A stretch of DNA of 64,000 bases from Streptomyces geranii (lineage in GTDB: Bacteria > Actinomycetota > Actinomycetes > Streptomycetales > Streptomycetaceae), in contig NZ_PJME01000037.1 of NCBI RefSeq assembly GCF_002954775.1, positions 1-64,000 of the forward strand, given 5' to 3'. This document shows positions 1-8,124 of this stretch, piece after piece (position 1 is the first letter of the stretch; each line of letters begins with the position of its first letter). Below the pieces are notes generated by a model. The model was not told the DNA's origin and searched no databases. It worked only from the letters and a program-made list of their open reading frames with translations. The translations under genes and the position numbers were made by a program.

Positions 1-69
1 CAGCCCCACGACCGGCAACAACGGCTCCAGCACCGACCACTGCCCATCCGAAAGATCCCCACGCCCCAC
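1..69 (-). CDS. IS transposase, N-terminal fragment running off the window
   Basis: The reverse strand reads from GTG at 69 to the window edge as VGRGDLSDGQWSVLEPLLP and a few more residues. This matches the N-terminal block found in IS5-type transposases of streptomycetes (G-D-L-[ST]-D-x-x-W-x-x-[LI]-x-P-L-L-P). Only 23 codons are visible, so the gene could be complete or broken beyond the edge. No terminal inverted repeat could be fixed in the 200 bases to its right. The family call rests on the short motif alone. Confidence 0.6.
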   Translation of the reverse strand, partial: MGRGDLSDGQWSVLEPLLPVVGL

Positions 70-273
70 ACCTAGATCATCACGGCATGAAGCATGGCCA
101 GGGACTCAGTTCCAAAACACGGCCTAGGTGCGATCCCCGACAACTCGCCTGCTCGGTAACCCAGTTGGCCTCGGGCCGACACCAGGGTCGACGTCATCCT
201 CGGTGACGATCCGTGCCGTCCGGCCTGGATCGAGGATGTGCACATCGACACCGGCCACCCCTCTGGAGCCCCC

Positions 274-1440
274 ATGCGCACACGTACCGTCTTAGGCCTG
301 CGCGCCACCGCCCTCGCCGCCGCCCTGACCCTCGCCCTGGCGGCCGGCCCCCTCGCCGCACCCGCGCTCGCGGAGTCCGCACCGGCGACCGCGTACGTCG
401 CGGGCCCCGACGCCAAGGCCCTGCGCGCCGCGATCACCGGACTCCCGAACGCGGACGCGACAGCCGCGCTCGTGCGGGTCGGCGGCAAGGGCCCCGACTG
501 GCACGGCAGCGCGGGGGTACGCGACCTGGCGAGCGGCCGGGCTGCGGACCCGGACGGGCGGTTCCGGGCCGGGTCGACGACAAAGGTGGTGACGGCGGCG
601 GTCGTGCTGCAGCTGGCGGCGGAGGGCGACGTGGACCTGGGCCGGCCGGTGCGGGAGTACCTGCCGGATCTGATCCCGGCCGCGTACGAGGGCGTGACCG
701 TGCGCCAACTGCTCGACCACACCAGCGGAATCCCGGCCCCCGACCTCCCCGGCGACACCTTCGAGGAGGTGTACGCGCACCGCTTTGACCTACACACGGC
801 CCGCGAGATGGTCGCCTCGGCCACGGCGAAGGAGCCCGAGTTCGCGCCGGGCACCGGGCAGCACTACCTCAACATCGGCTACACGGTCCTGGAGGTGCTG
901 ATAGAGCAGGTCACCGGGCAGTCGTACGAGCGGGAGGCGGCCCGGCGGATCTTCGGCCCGCTGGGGATGCGGGACACCTATCTCCCGGGCTCCGACCCGG
1001 AGATCAGGGGGCCGCACAACCACGGCTACCAGGCCGTGCCGCGCGCGGACGGGACGACGGAGCTGCGCGATGTCACGGTGTGGGGCACCACCGACACCGG
1101 AGCGGCGGGGTCGATGATCTCCACGACGGCGGATCTGGAGCGGCTGCTGACCGCCCTGTTCCGTGGCCGGGTCGTGCCCGAGCCGCAGCTGACGGAGATG
1201 TTCACCCTGCCCGCCGGTGTTCCCGGGGCCACGATGAGCGCGGGCCTCCAGCGGCATGTCACCGCCGACGGCACGGAGCTGTGGGGGAAGTCGGGCGGTC
1301 GCTGGGGCTACAACACGATAGTCGTCGGCACCCGCGATCTGTCCCGCACTCTCGTCTACTCGGTCAACTCGACCGATGCCAAGGGCTACGACATGAATCC
1401 CGTCGCCGGGCGCATCATCGAGGCCGCGTTCCGACGGTAA
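274..1440 (+). CDS. Secreted serine hydrolase / D-Ala-D-Ala carboxypeptidase-like (class C beta-lactamase fold)
   Basis: The 388-residue protein has a signal peptide: Arg-rich start, a hydrophobic Leu/Ala core, then an ALA-E cleavage region near residue 33. The penicillin-recognising fold is shown by S-T-T-K (SxxK nucleophile motif, after FRAG), Y-L-N (YxN motif, in QHYLNIGY) and a C-terminal G-K-S-G-G box in the place of KTG/HTG. The family hydrolyses D-Ala-D-Ala peptides or other amides and esters outside the cell. The ATG at 274 is preferred over one 36 bases upstream because GGAG lies 5 bases before it and the signal peptide then begins normally. Codon 7 is TTA (292-294), the codon read only by the bldA tRNA in streptomycetes, so translation is probably development-dependent. 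The exact substrate is unknown. Confidence 0.85.
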   Translation: MRTRTVLGLRATALAAALTLALAAGPLAAPALAESAPATAYVAGPDAKALRAAITGLPNADATAALVRVGGKGPDWHGSAGVRDLASGRAADPDGRFRAGSTTKVVTAAVVLQLAAEGDVDLGRPVREYLPDLIPAAYEGVTVRQLLDHTSGIPAPDLPGDTFEEVYAHRFDLHTAREMVASATAKEPEFAPGTGQHYLNIGYTVLEVLIEQVTGQSYEREAARRIFGPLGMRDTYLPGSDPEIRGPHNHGYQAVPRADGTTELRDVTVWGTTDTGAAGSMISTTADLERLLTALFRGRVVPEPQLTEMFTLPAGVPGATMSAGLQRHVTADGTELWGKSGGRWGYNTIVVGTRDLSRTLVYSVNSTDAKGYDMNPVAGRIIEAAFRR

Positions 1441-1740
1441 GCGGCAATTTGAAAAATCCGGGAAAGTGTGGGCACCGCGGACACGGCCACACTCGTCCCG
1501 TGCCCACACTCAAACAGAAAAGGCAAATCCATATCGACGCAGATCAGAGGGCTTGTTGCGGGGGTCGGAGCCGGAATGTCAAGCGCGAGAATGACCACAT
1601 CAGGATTCCCCGATTTCACGGCTCCGACGGAATGGAGGAGGTGCTACGGTCTCACTCTCCATTCCCACGGACAGCGGGCCGTTTCCCCATCCGAAGCTAT
1701 CGGGAATGCCGTCGCTCCACACTCCCTCTGGAGTTCTCGC
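1441..1740. other. Intergenic leader of the MFS gene with an inverted repeat
   Basis: This stretch of 300 bases holds no convincing gene. It contains a perfect 9-bp inverted repeat, GGAATGGAG (1629-1637) and CTCCATTCC (1657-1665), separated by 19 bases and lying about 75 bases upstream of the exporter start. This could be an operator for a regulator of the exporter or an mRNA hairpin. No adjacent TetR or MarR gene is present to suggest which. Confidence 0.4.
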
Positions 1741-3273
1741 ATGCCTTCCGACAGTGCGACTGTCACCTCCTCCGTCCACAGCGGCACGGACACCGGCGGC
1801 CCCGGCGGCCGGCGTCATCTGGGGCTCGCCCTCGTCGTGATCGCCGCCGCCCAGCTGATGCTGATCCTCGACGCCACGATCACGAACATCGCCCTGCCCG
1901 CCATCCAGACCGAACTCGACGTGTCCGACGCGAACCTCGCCTGGATCGTCAACTCCTACGCCCTGGCCTTCGGCGGACTGCTCCTGCTCGGCGGCCGGGC
2001 CGGTGACCTCTACGGACGGCGGCGCGTCTTCCAGGCCGGGATCGCCGTCTTCACCCTGGCCTCCCTGCTCGGCGGACTCGCCCCGGACGAGGGCCTGTTG
2101 ATCCTCGCCCGGGTCCTCCAGGGCGTCGGCGCGGCACTCGCGGCACCCAGCGCGCTGGCCCTGATCACCACCACGTTCCCGGCGGGCAGGGAACGCAACA
2201 AGGCGATGGGCGTCTACGCGGCCATGGCCGGCATCGGCGCCACCGTCGGCCTGCTGCTCGGCGGTGTGCTCACCGACACCCTGGACTGGCGCTGGGTGTT
2301 CTTCGTCAACATCCCCATCGGCGTGGCCGTCCTGGCGGGCACCCGGCTGCTCGTCGAGGCCGAACGTCACCCCGGGCGCCTGGACGTCCCCGGCGCGGTC
2401 ACCGGCACCGGCGGGCTGATCTCCCTGGTCTACGGCATCACCCGAGGCGGCGAGCACGGCTGGACCAACGGCCTCACCCTGGCCTCCTTCGCGCTGGCCG
2501 TCGTACTGCTCGTGGTCTTCGTGCTCGGCCAGCGGCGCGCGGCCCACCCGATGATGCCGCTGCGCCTGTTCAAGGACCGCACCCGGTCCGGCAGTTACAC
2601 CACGATGCTGTTCATCGGCGCGGGCATGATGGCCTTCTTCTACTTCCTCACCCTCTACATGCAGCTCATCCTGGGCTACAGCGCGGTCAGGACCGGCTTC
2701 GCCTATCTGCCCTTCAGCCTCGGGATGGGCATCGCGGCGGGCCTCAGCTCCAAGCTCGTCACGCATGTCGCACCGCGCGTCGTGGCCGGGCCCGGACTGC
2801 TGGTCGCCGGGGCGGGCATGGTCTGGTTCGCCGCGCTCACCCCGGACTCCTCGTTCACCGCCCATCTCATGCCCGCGATGTTCGTCACCGCCCTCGGCCT
2901 GGGCATGAGCTTCGTCCCGATGACGCTCGGCGCGATCCACGCCGTCGAGCACCACGAGACGGGCAGCGCCTCCGCCCTGCTCAACACCGCCCAGCAGATC
3001 GGCGGCGCACTCGGCCTCGCCGTCCTGTCGACCATCTCCACCACGGCCGCCAACGACCAGCTGCCCGAGGCGGCCACCACCCTCTACCGGGGCCTGGCCA
3101 CCCAGGACCACACCCTGATCACCAAGGCGGGCGAGGCCCTGACCCATGGCTACACCGTGGCCTTCGCCGCCGCGTCGGTCATGTTCCTCGCGGCCCTGGT
3201 GATCACCGGGACCGCCCTCAACGCGAAGAAGCAGCAACACGTCGAGGGCGCGGCTCCGGTGCACATGGGCTGA
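1741..3273 (+). CDS. MFS drug exporter, DHA2 (EmrB/QacA) family
   Basis: A 510-residue integral membrane protein with many hydrophobic helices, in keeping with the 14-helix DHA2 family of proton-driven drug exporters. The first helix carries the family pattern L-D-x-T-I-x-N-I-A-L-P, followed by W-I-V-N-S-Y-A-L and the loop motif G-R-x-G-D-x-x-G-R-R-R. The start at ATG 1741 is set by GGAG 7 bases upstream. An open frame extends further upstream, but its sequence is not transporter-like. The protein probably exports a toxic hydrophobic compound or an antibiotic. No regulator is adjacent, and the serine hydrolase upstream lies 300 bases away, so the two are likely separate units. The substrate cannot be told from sequence. 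Confidence 0.9.
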   Translation: MPSDSATVTSSVHSGTDTGGPGGRRHLGLALVVIAAAQLMLILDATITNIALPAIQTELDVSDANLAWIVNSYALAFGGLLLLGGRAGDLYGRRRVFQAGIAVFTLASLLGGLAPDEGLLILARVLQGVGAALAAPSALALITTTFPAGRERNKAMGVYAAMAGIGATVGLLLGGVLTDTLDWRWVFFVNIPIGVAVLAGTRLLVEAERHPGRLDVPGAVTGTGGLISLVYGITRGGEHGWTNGLTLASFALAVVLLVVFVLGQRRAAHPMMPLRLFKDRTRSGSYTTMLFIGAGMMAFFYFLTLYMQLILGYSAVRTGFAYLPFSLGMGIAAGLSSKLVTHVAPRVVAGPGLLVAGAGMVWFAALTPDSSFTAHLMPAMFVTALGLGMSFVPMTLGAIHAVEHHETGSASALLNTAQQIGGALGLAVLSTISTTAANDQLPEAATTLYRGLATQDHTLITKAGEALTHGYTVAFAAASVMFLAALVITGTALNAKKQQHVEGAAPVHMG

Positions 3274-3318
3274 GGCCTGCTCCGCTAGCCCGTTACTCCC
3301 TTACTCCTCTGCGCTCCG

Positions 3319-5817
3319 CTACTCCTCGACGGTGACCACGACTTCGGCGGGGTCGCAGTCGGGGGCGGTGGCGACGAGGTGGAGCTTGCCGGGGCCGGTC
3401 GGGCGCAGGACGGCGAGGGCGCGGCCCTCGTAGGTGCGGCGTTCGGTGGCGTCGAAGCGTTCCTCGGTGGCCGGGGCGGCGCTGCCGAAGCCGAGGAGGA
3501 CGCCGGGGCCGGAGACCTCGACGGTGACCGGACGGTCGGCCGCCGGGTGGAGGGTGCCGTCCGGGTCCGTCAGGGTGAGGGTGACGTACACGAGGTCGCC
3601 GGTGTTCGCCGTGACGGCCGGACGGTCGGGCTCGGCGTGCAGCAGTACCGGGCCGGTCGCCGTGCGCAGGGTGTGGCGGCCGGTCTCGACGCCGGCGCGG
3701 TAGGCGACGGCGAGGAGTTCGCCGGGTTCGTACGAGGTGTCGAACTCGGCGCGGAAACTGTGGTCCTGGCCCACCGGGCGGCGCCCCAGGGAGCGTCCGT
3801 CGAGGAGGAGTTCGACCTCGTCGGCGTCGCCGTAGACCTCGATGGTGACCGGACGGCCCTCGAAGCCGGGCCAGGTCCAGGAGGCGATGCTGTCGCTCCA
3901 GGCCCAGGGGGTGCCGGCGTAGGTCTCGCCGTGGTGTTCGGGGCGGCGGACCGCGAGGTAGGGCTCGGTGCGCAGGCCGAAGACGATCTCGCGGTAGTAG
4001 GAGGCGGGGCGGCGGTGGCCGGTGATGTCGAGGTCGCCGCAGCCCGCGACCAGGTAGGGGTAGGGGGCGGTGTGCGCGGGGGCGGGTGCGCCCGGGGTGA
4101 GGTACTGGGGGCGGCCGATGCCGACCTCGCCGAGGTAGTCCCAGCCGGTCCAGGTGAAGTCGCCGATGACATGGCCGTGTTGCTTCACCAGCTGCCAGTT
4201 GCCGTCGATGCGGGTGGGGAAGGTCTCGGTGCCGAGGATGATCCGGCTGGGGAACAGGTCCTTGTCGAGGGCGTAGCGGGCCTCGGCGTAGTTCATGCCG
4301 GCGACGTCGAGGAGGGCGAAGGACTCGGCCGTCTTGCCGGTGACGAGGTCGGAGGCGTTGATCGCGTTCATCATGTCCCCGGTGTTGGCCATGAGGGTGT
4401 TGATGCCCTTCTCCGCGCCCTCGCCCTGACTCTCCCCCTCACCCTCACCTTCGCTCGCGTCCGCCGCCTTCTCGTGCCTCTGCCGCATCAGGGCGCCCAG
4501 TTCGGACATGGCGGCGAGAAGGCCGTTCACCGCGTTGGTGACGTAGCGCGTGCCGTCCAGCGCGCGGACCTTCTCCGCGAGCTTGCGCCCCCACGCCGCT
4601 CCGGAGGGTGAGCCGGTCTCGGGGATCTCGTTGCCGATGGAGTACATGATGACGCTGGGGTGGTTGAAGTCCTTGGCGACCATCGCCTCGATGTCCCGTT
4701 CCCACCACTCGGGGAAGTTCAGGCTGTAGTCGAACTCGCTCTTGCCGGACGTCCAGACGTCGAAGGCCTCGTCCACCACCAGCACACCGAGGCGGTCGCA
4801 GGCGTCCAACATCCCCTTGCTCATGGGGTTGTGGGACATCCGGATCGCGTTGAAGCCCGCGTCCTTGAGGAGTTGGACGCGGCGTTCCTCGGCGCGGGCG
4901 AAGGTGGCGGCTCCGAGGACGCCGTTGTCGTGGTGGACGCAGGCGCCGCGCAGCTTGACCGTCTCGCCGTTGATCCGCAGGCCGTGCACGGGATCGAGCC
5001 GCAGGGACCGTACGCCGAAGGTGACGGTCTCGGCGTCCACCTCGGCTTCGGCGTCCTTGAGGGCGACGGTGGCGGTGTAGAGGGCGGGCGAGTCCGGGCT
5101 CCACAGCGAGGGGCCCCGGACGTACAGGCGTTGGCGTGCGGTCGCGGGCTCGCCGGGCAGCACCGTGAGCTTCGAGGTGTCGGTCGCGACGGCGTTCCCG
5201 GCGGCGTCGCGGATCTCGGTGACGACCTCGACCGTGCGGATCGCGATCGAGTCGTTCTCGACCCGGGTCGCGACCTCGACCACCGCCCGCTCCCCGTCGA
5301 TGTCCGGGGTGCTGACGCGGACGCCCTCGGGCGAGATCCGGACGACCTCGCCGACCAGCAGCCAGGTGTCGCGGTAGATGCCCGCGCCGGTGTACCAGCG
5401 CGAGTCGCGGTGGGCGCGGGCCTCGACGCGGATCTCGTTGTCCTCGCCGAAGCGCAGGAAACGGTCGGCGTCGACGCGGAACTGCGAGTAGCCGTAGGGG
5501 CGTTGGCCGGCGTAGTCGCCGTTGATGTAGACGAGGGCGTCGCGGTAGACGCCCTCGAACTCGACGAGGATCCGCTTGCCCCGGTGCTCCTCGGGGACGG
5601 CGAAGGTCTTGCGGTACTCGTACGCGCCGCCCGGGAAGTAGGCGCCGGCCCCGCCCTGCATCGTGACCTCGTCGCCGGGAGCCGTACGCTCCCGCTCGAT
5701 CATCGCGTCGTGCGGGAGCGTCACCGGCCGGAAGGGGACGTTCGTGCCGGACATCTCGGCGAAGGGGTTGACCTTGGGGCGGGTCTGCCAGCCGTCGTTG
5801 AAGGACGTGCGGATCAT
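3319..5817 (-). CDS. Glycoside hydrolase family 2 (beta-galactosidase/beta-glucuronidase-like)
   Basis: 832 residues with the GH2 layout: sugar-binding jelly roll (about 30-165), immunoglobulin-like domain (170-270), TIM barrel (275-590), then a DUF4982-like and a second Ig-like C-terminal domain. The acid/base pair N396-E397 (YSIGNEIPE) and nucleophile E531 (IILGTETFP) are present, so the retaining hydrolase should be active on beta-galactosides or related sugars. There is no signal peptide, so it is probably cytoplasmic. ATG 5817 follows GGAGA; the same frame stays open to 7170 but that extension is not coding. Residues 449-470 form an odd acidic Glu/Gly/Ser low-complexity insert inside the barrel. 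With the esterase upstream (117 bases away) it likely forms an operon controlled by the divergent LacI protein. Confidence 0.92.
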   Translation of the reverse strand: MIRTSFNDGWQTRPKVNPFAEMSGTNVPFRPVTLPHDAMIERERTAPGDEVTMQGGAGAYFPGGAYEYRKTFAVPEEHRGKRILVEFEGVYRDALVYINGDYAGQRPYGYSQFRVDADRFLRFGEDNEIRVEARAHRDSRWYTGAGIYRDTWLLVGEVVRISPEGVRVSTPDIDGERAVVEVATRVENDSIAIRTVEVVTEIRDAAGNAVATDTSKLTVLPGEPATARQRLYVRGPSLWSPDSPALYTATVALKDAEAEVDAETVTFGVRSLRLDPVHGLRINGETVKLRGACVHHDNGVLGAATFARAEERRVQLLKDAGFNAIRMSHNPMSKGMLDACDRLGVLVVDEAFDVWTSGKSEFDYSLNFPEWWERDIEAMVAKDFNHPSVIMYSIGNEIPETGSPSGAAWGRKLAEKVRALDGTRYVTNAVNGLLAAMSELGALMRQRHEKAADASEGEGEGESQGEGAEKGINTLMANTGDMMNAINASDLVTGKTAESFALLDVAGMNYAEARYALDKDLFPSRIILGTETFPTRIDGNWQLVKQHGHVIGDFTWTGWDYLGEVGIGRPQYLTPGAPAPAHTAPYPYLVAGCGDLDITGHRRPASYYREIVFGLRTEPYLAVRRPEHHGETYAGTPWAWSDSIASWTWPGFEGRPVTIEVYGDADEVELLLDGRSLGRRPVGQDHSFRAEFDTSYEPGELLAVAYRAGVETGRHTLRTATGPVLLHAEPDRPAVTANTGDLVYVTLTLTDPDGTLHPAADRPVTVEVSGPGVLLGFGSAAPATEERFDATERRTYEGRALAVLRPTGPGKLHLVATAPDCDPAEVVVTVEE

Positions 5818-5933
5818 GTTGTCTCCATGGGGCGCGGCTCGGGGCGACACACCGGTCCGGGGGAGGCCGAGGCGGTGCGGGTTTCGCGGTCGGTCGAAGT
5901 GGCGGGAACGGCGGGATCGAGGCCGGTACGGGC

Positions 5934-6902
5934 CTACGGCTCGCCGGGAACGACAGAGGATCCGGGCCCCGAACCCGCTCCCGAACCGCTCAGGTGTGCC
6001 CCCAGCCAGGCGCGGCTGCGCTCCAGCAGTTCCCGGGCGGGGCGGGTGTCGGGGGCCCAGGTCTCGAAGCCGTGGGGTGCGCCGGGGACCAGGTCGAAGG
6101 CGCACTCCACGCCCGCGTCGCGCAGGCGTTCGGCGTAGGTGCGGCACTCGTCGGCGAACAGGTCGATGTCGCCCACGCTGATCCAGGCGGGCGGCAGTCC
6201 GCGCAGGTCGGCACGCCGGGCGGCGACCGCGTAGTCGGGGGCGTGGGAGCCGCCGGGCTCGGTGCCGAGGTAGGCACGCCAGCCGCGCCGGTTGGCCGCG
6301 TTGCTCCACACCCGGTGCCGTACCGGGTCCAGTTCGCGGCGTGCGGCGGTGCGGTCGTCGGCCATCGGGGCGAACAGCCACTGCGCGACGGGCCGGGTGC
6401 CGCCGGCGTCGTACAGCCGCTGCACCAGACAGGCGGCCAGCCCCGCACCGGCGCTGCCGCCCCCGACGGCGACGCGGTCCCGGTCGATACCCAGAGCTTC
6501 CGCCGACCTCCCGAGCCACTCCCAGGCGGCGAAGGCGTCGTCGAGGGCGGCCGGGAAGGGGTGTTCGGGCGCGAGGCGGTAGTTCGTCGACACGACGACG
6601 ATGCCGAGGGCCTGGGCTGTCGCGGAGCAGAAGACCTCGTCCTGGAGGGCGTCGCCGATGACGTAGCCACCGCCGTGCACCCACAGCAGTGCCGCCCCCG
6701 AACGGTCCCCGGCCGGGGTGTAGACGCGTATGCCCTGGCCCTCGTCGACGAGTTCGACGGTGACGCCCTTCACCGGATCGCCGGGGCTGTGCCGCCGGGC
6801 CAGGGCGCGCACCCCGCGCAGCACCCAGGCCAGGCGGAGGGGCAGGCGTGGGATCCGCGAGACGCTGCGGCGCAGTTCCGGGGCGACCGGGTCGAGCTTC
6901 AT
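5934..6902 (-). CDS. Alpha/beta hydrolase, hormone-sensitive-lipase-like esterase
   Basis: 322 residues with the HSL family signature: oxyanion motif H-G-G-G (LWVHGGGYVIGD), nucleophile elbow G-G-S-A-G, catalytic Asp in SVGDIDLFADE and catalytic His in APHGFE. Such enzymes hydrolyse short-chain acyl esters. ATG 6902 follows GGGGAG at a good distance; a longer frame to 6974 would run through the LacI operator, so it is rejected. The gene is the first of a probable two-gene unit with the GH2 enzyme, which suggests deacylation of an acylated sugar before or after glycoside cleavage. That role is an inference. Confidence 0.88.
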   Translation of the reverse strand: MKLDPVAPELRRSVSRIPRLPLRLAWVLRGVRALARRHSPGDPVKGVTVELVDEGQGIRVYTPAGDRSGAALLWVHGGGYVIGDALQDEVFCSATAQALGIVVVSTNYRLAPEHPFPAALDDAFAAWEWLGRSAEALGIDRDRVAVGGGSAGAGLAACLVQRLYDAGGTRPVAQWLFAPMADDRTAARRELDPVRHRVWSNAANRRGWRAYLGTEPGGSHAPDYAVAARRADLRGLPPAWISVGDIDLFADECRTYAERLRDAGVECAFDLVPGAPHGFETWAPDTRPARELLERSRAWLGAHLSGSGAGSGPGSSVVPGEP

Positions 6903-6916
6903 GGGCACTCCCCATT

Positions 6917-6934
6917 TGGTAAATCGTATTACCA
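6917..6934. promoter_or_regulatory. LacI-family operator
   Basis: TGGTAA-ATCGTA-TTACCA is a perfect 6-6-6 inverted repeat, of the size and type bound by LacI-family dimers. It lies 15 bases upstream of the esterase start and 82 bases upstream of the divergent LacI gene, so it can control both directions. Confidence 0.75.
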
Positions 6935-7015
6935 TGAGTTCGCGGTAGCCTAACCACCGATCCGGAGACCGCACAAGACCCGGGACCCCCTTCCCCAGCC
7001 CCTAGGAGCCAGCAG

Positions 7016-7966
7016 GTGAGCGAGTCCACGCGACGGTCCCCGCGCGTGACGGCCAAGGATGTCGCCCGGGTGAGCGGTGTCTCGCAGACGACGGTGAGCT
7101 TCGTCCTCAACGGCGCCGCCGGGCACGTATCGCAGGAGACACGGGAGCGGGTGCGGGAGGCGGCTCGCACGCTCGGCTATGTCCCCAACGGTTCGGCGCA
7201 GGCGTTGCGCAAGGGGGCGTCGCGGATCGTGCTGCTCAACGTCGAGGGCATCCCCACGGGCAGCGGCCTCGGCAGCTACATCCGCGGTCTGGACGCCGAA
7301 CTCGCCGCGCACCAGCACGTACTCCTGGTGCTGCACGGCCATCTCTCCTCGCAGGCGCTCTCCGACGTGGCCCAGACCGTCTCCGCCCGGGCCGTGATCG
7401 ATCTGGGCGACGCCGGTCAGGTGGACGCGGACGCGCTCGCCACCGGTGTCGAGGGCTCCCTCACCGCGTTCTCGGCCCAGGCCGACATCCCGGTCCAGTA
7501 CCTCGTCGGGCAGGGCCACCGGCACATCGCGACCGTCCTGCCGGACACGCCCGAACTCCAGTCCCTCGCCGGTCTGCGCGAACGGCTCATGCGGCAGGCG
7601 GCGCGCACCGCGGGCCTGCCCGGCTGCCCGACGCTCGTCGTCCCCGGTGACCACGAGGCAGCCGGGGAACGCCTACGGGCCTTCCGCGCCGAACACCCCG
7701 AGGTGACCGCCCTCGCCGCCTACAACGACGACGTCGCGCTCGTGACGCTCGCCGCGATGCGCGGCCTCGGCCTCCGGGCGCCGGAGGACCTGGCCGTCAT
7801 CGGCTTCGACGACACCCCGTACGGCGCCCTCTTCTCCCCGGCGCTGACGACCGTACGCCTGGACGCGGAGGCCCTGGGCCGCGTCGCCGCACGCGACGCA
7901 CTGGGCCTGCCGACAGCCGCTTCCGCCCCGGAACCGGCCCGGGTGATCGTCCGCCAGTCCGGCTAG
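7016..7966 (+). CDS. LacI-family transcriptional regulator
   Basis: 316 residues. The N-terminal helix-turn-helix and hinge are typical (V-T-A-K-D-V-A-R-V-S-G-V-S-Q-T-T-V-S-F-V-L-N), followed by a periplasmic-binding-protein-like sensor domain that ends with G-F-D-D-T-P-Y and L-T-T-V-R-L. The GTG start follows AGGAG. Divergent from the esterase and GH2 genes across the 6917-6934 palindrome, it probably represses them until a sugar binds. It is slightly shorter than the usual 335-345 residues, with the sensor domain reduced around residues 110-160. Confidence 0.9.
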   Translation: MSESTRRSPRVTAKDVARVSGVSQTTVSFVLNGAAGHVSQETRERVREAARTLGYVPNGSAQALRKGASRIVLLNVEGIPTGSGLGSYIRGLDAELAAHQHVLLVLHGHLSSQALSDVAQTVSARAVIDLGDAGQVDADALATGVEGSLTAFSAQADIPVQYLVGQGHRHIATVLPDTPELQSLAGLRERLMRQAARTAGLPGCPTLVVPGDHEAAGERLRAFRAEHPEVTALAAYNDDVALVTLAAMRGLGLRAPEDLAVIGFDDTPYGALFSPALTTVRLDAEALGRVAARDALGLPTAASAPEPARVIVRQSG

Positions 7967-8124
7967 CGGGCGGTACGGGTACTGCTTGACGGTCGCGGGC
8001 CGCTTGAGGATCTCCATGGTGGTGCCTGCTCCAGGACGACCACCGCGACGACCGACCGGACACCACGACCGTCAGCGGTGAACAGAACGCGCAACGCACG
8101 GTGAAGCCGCCCGACACCCGACTC

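Noticed and set aside
72..237. A gene on either strand between the transposase fragment and the serine hydrolase
   Set aside because: Frames exist, but none has a start with a ribosome site or a recognisable protein; probably IS end and remnant sequence.
1600..3264. 554-codon reverse-strand frame opposite the MFS gene
   Set aside because: Composition is Gly/Glu/Asp/His-rich without domains, an antisense shadow of the exporter.
5818..7170. Extension of the GH2 reading frame upstream to 7170 (1283 codons)
   Set aside because: The extra part is Arg/Pro/Gly-rich shadow sequence opposite the LacI start and within the esterase gene; a proper ribosome site and family N-terminus are at 5817.
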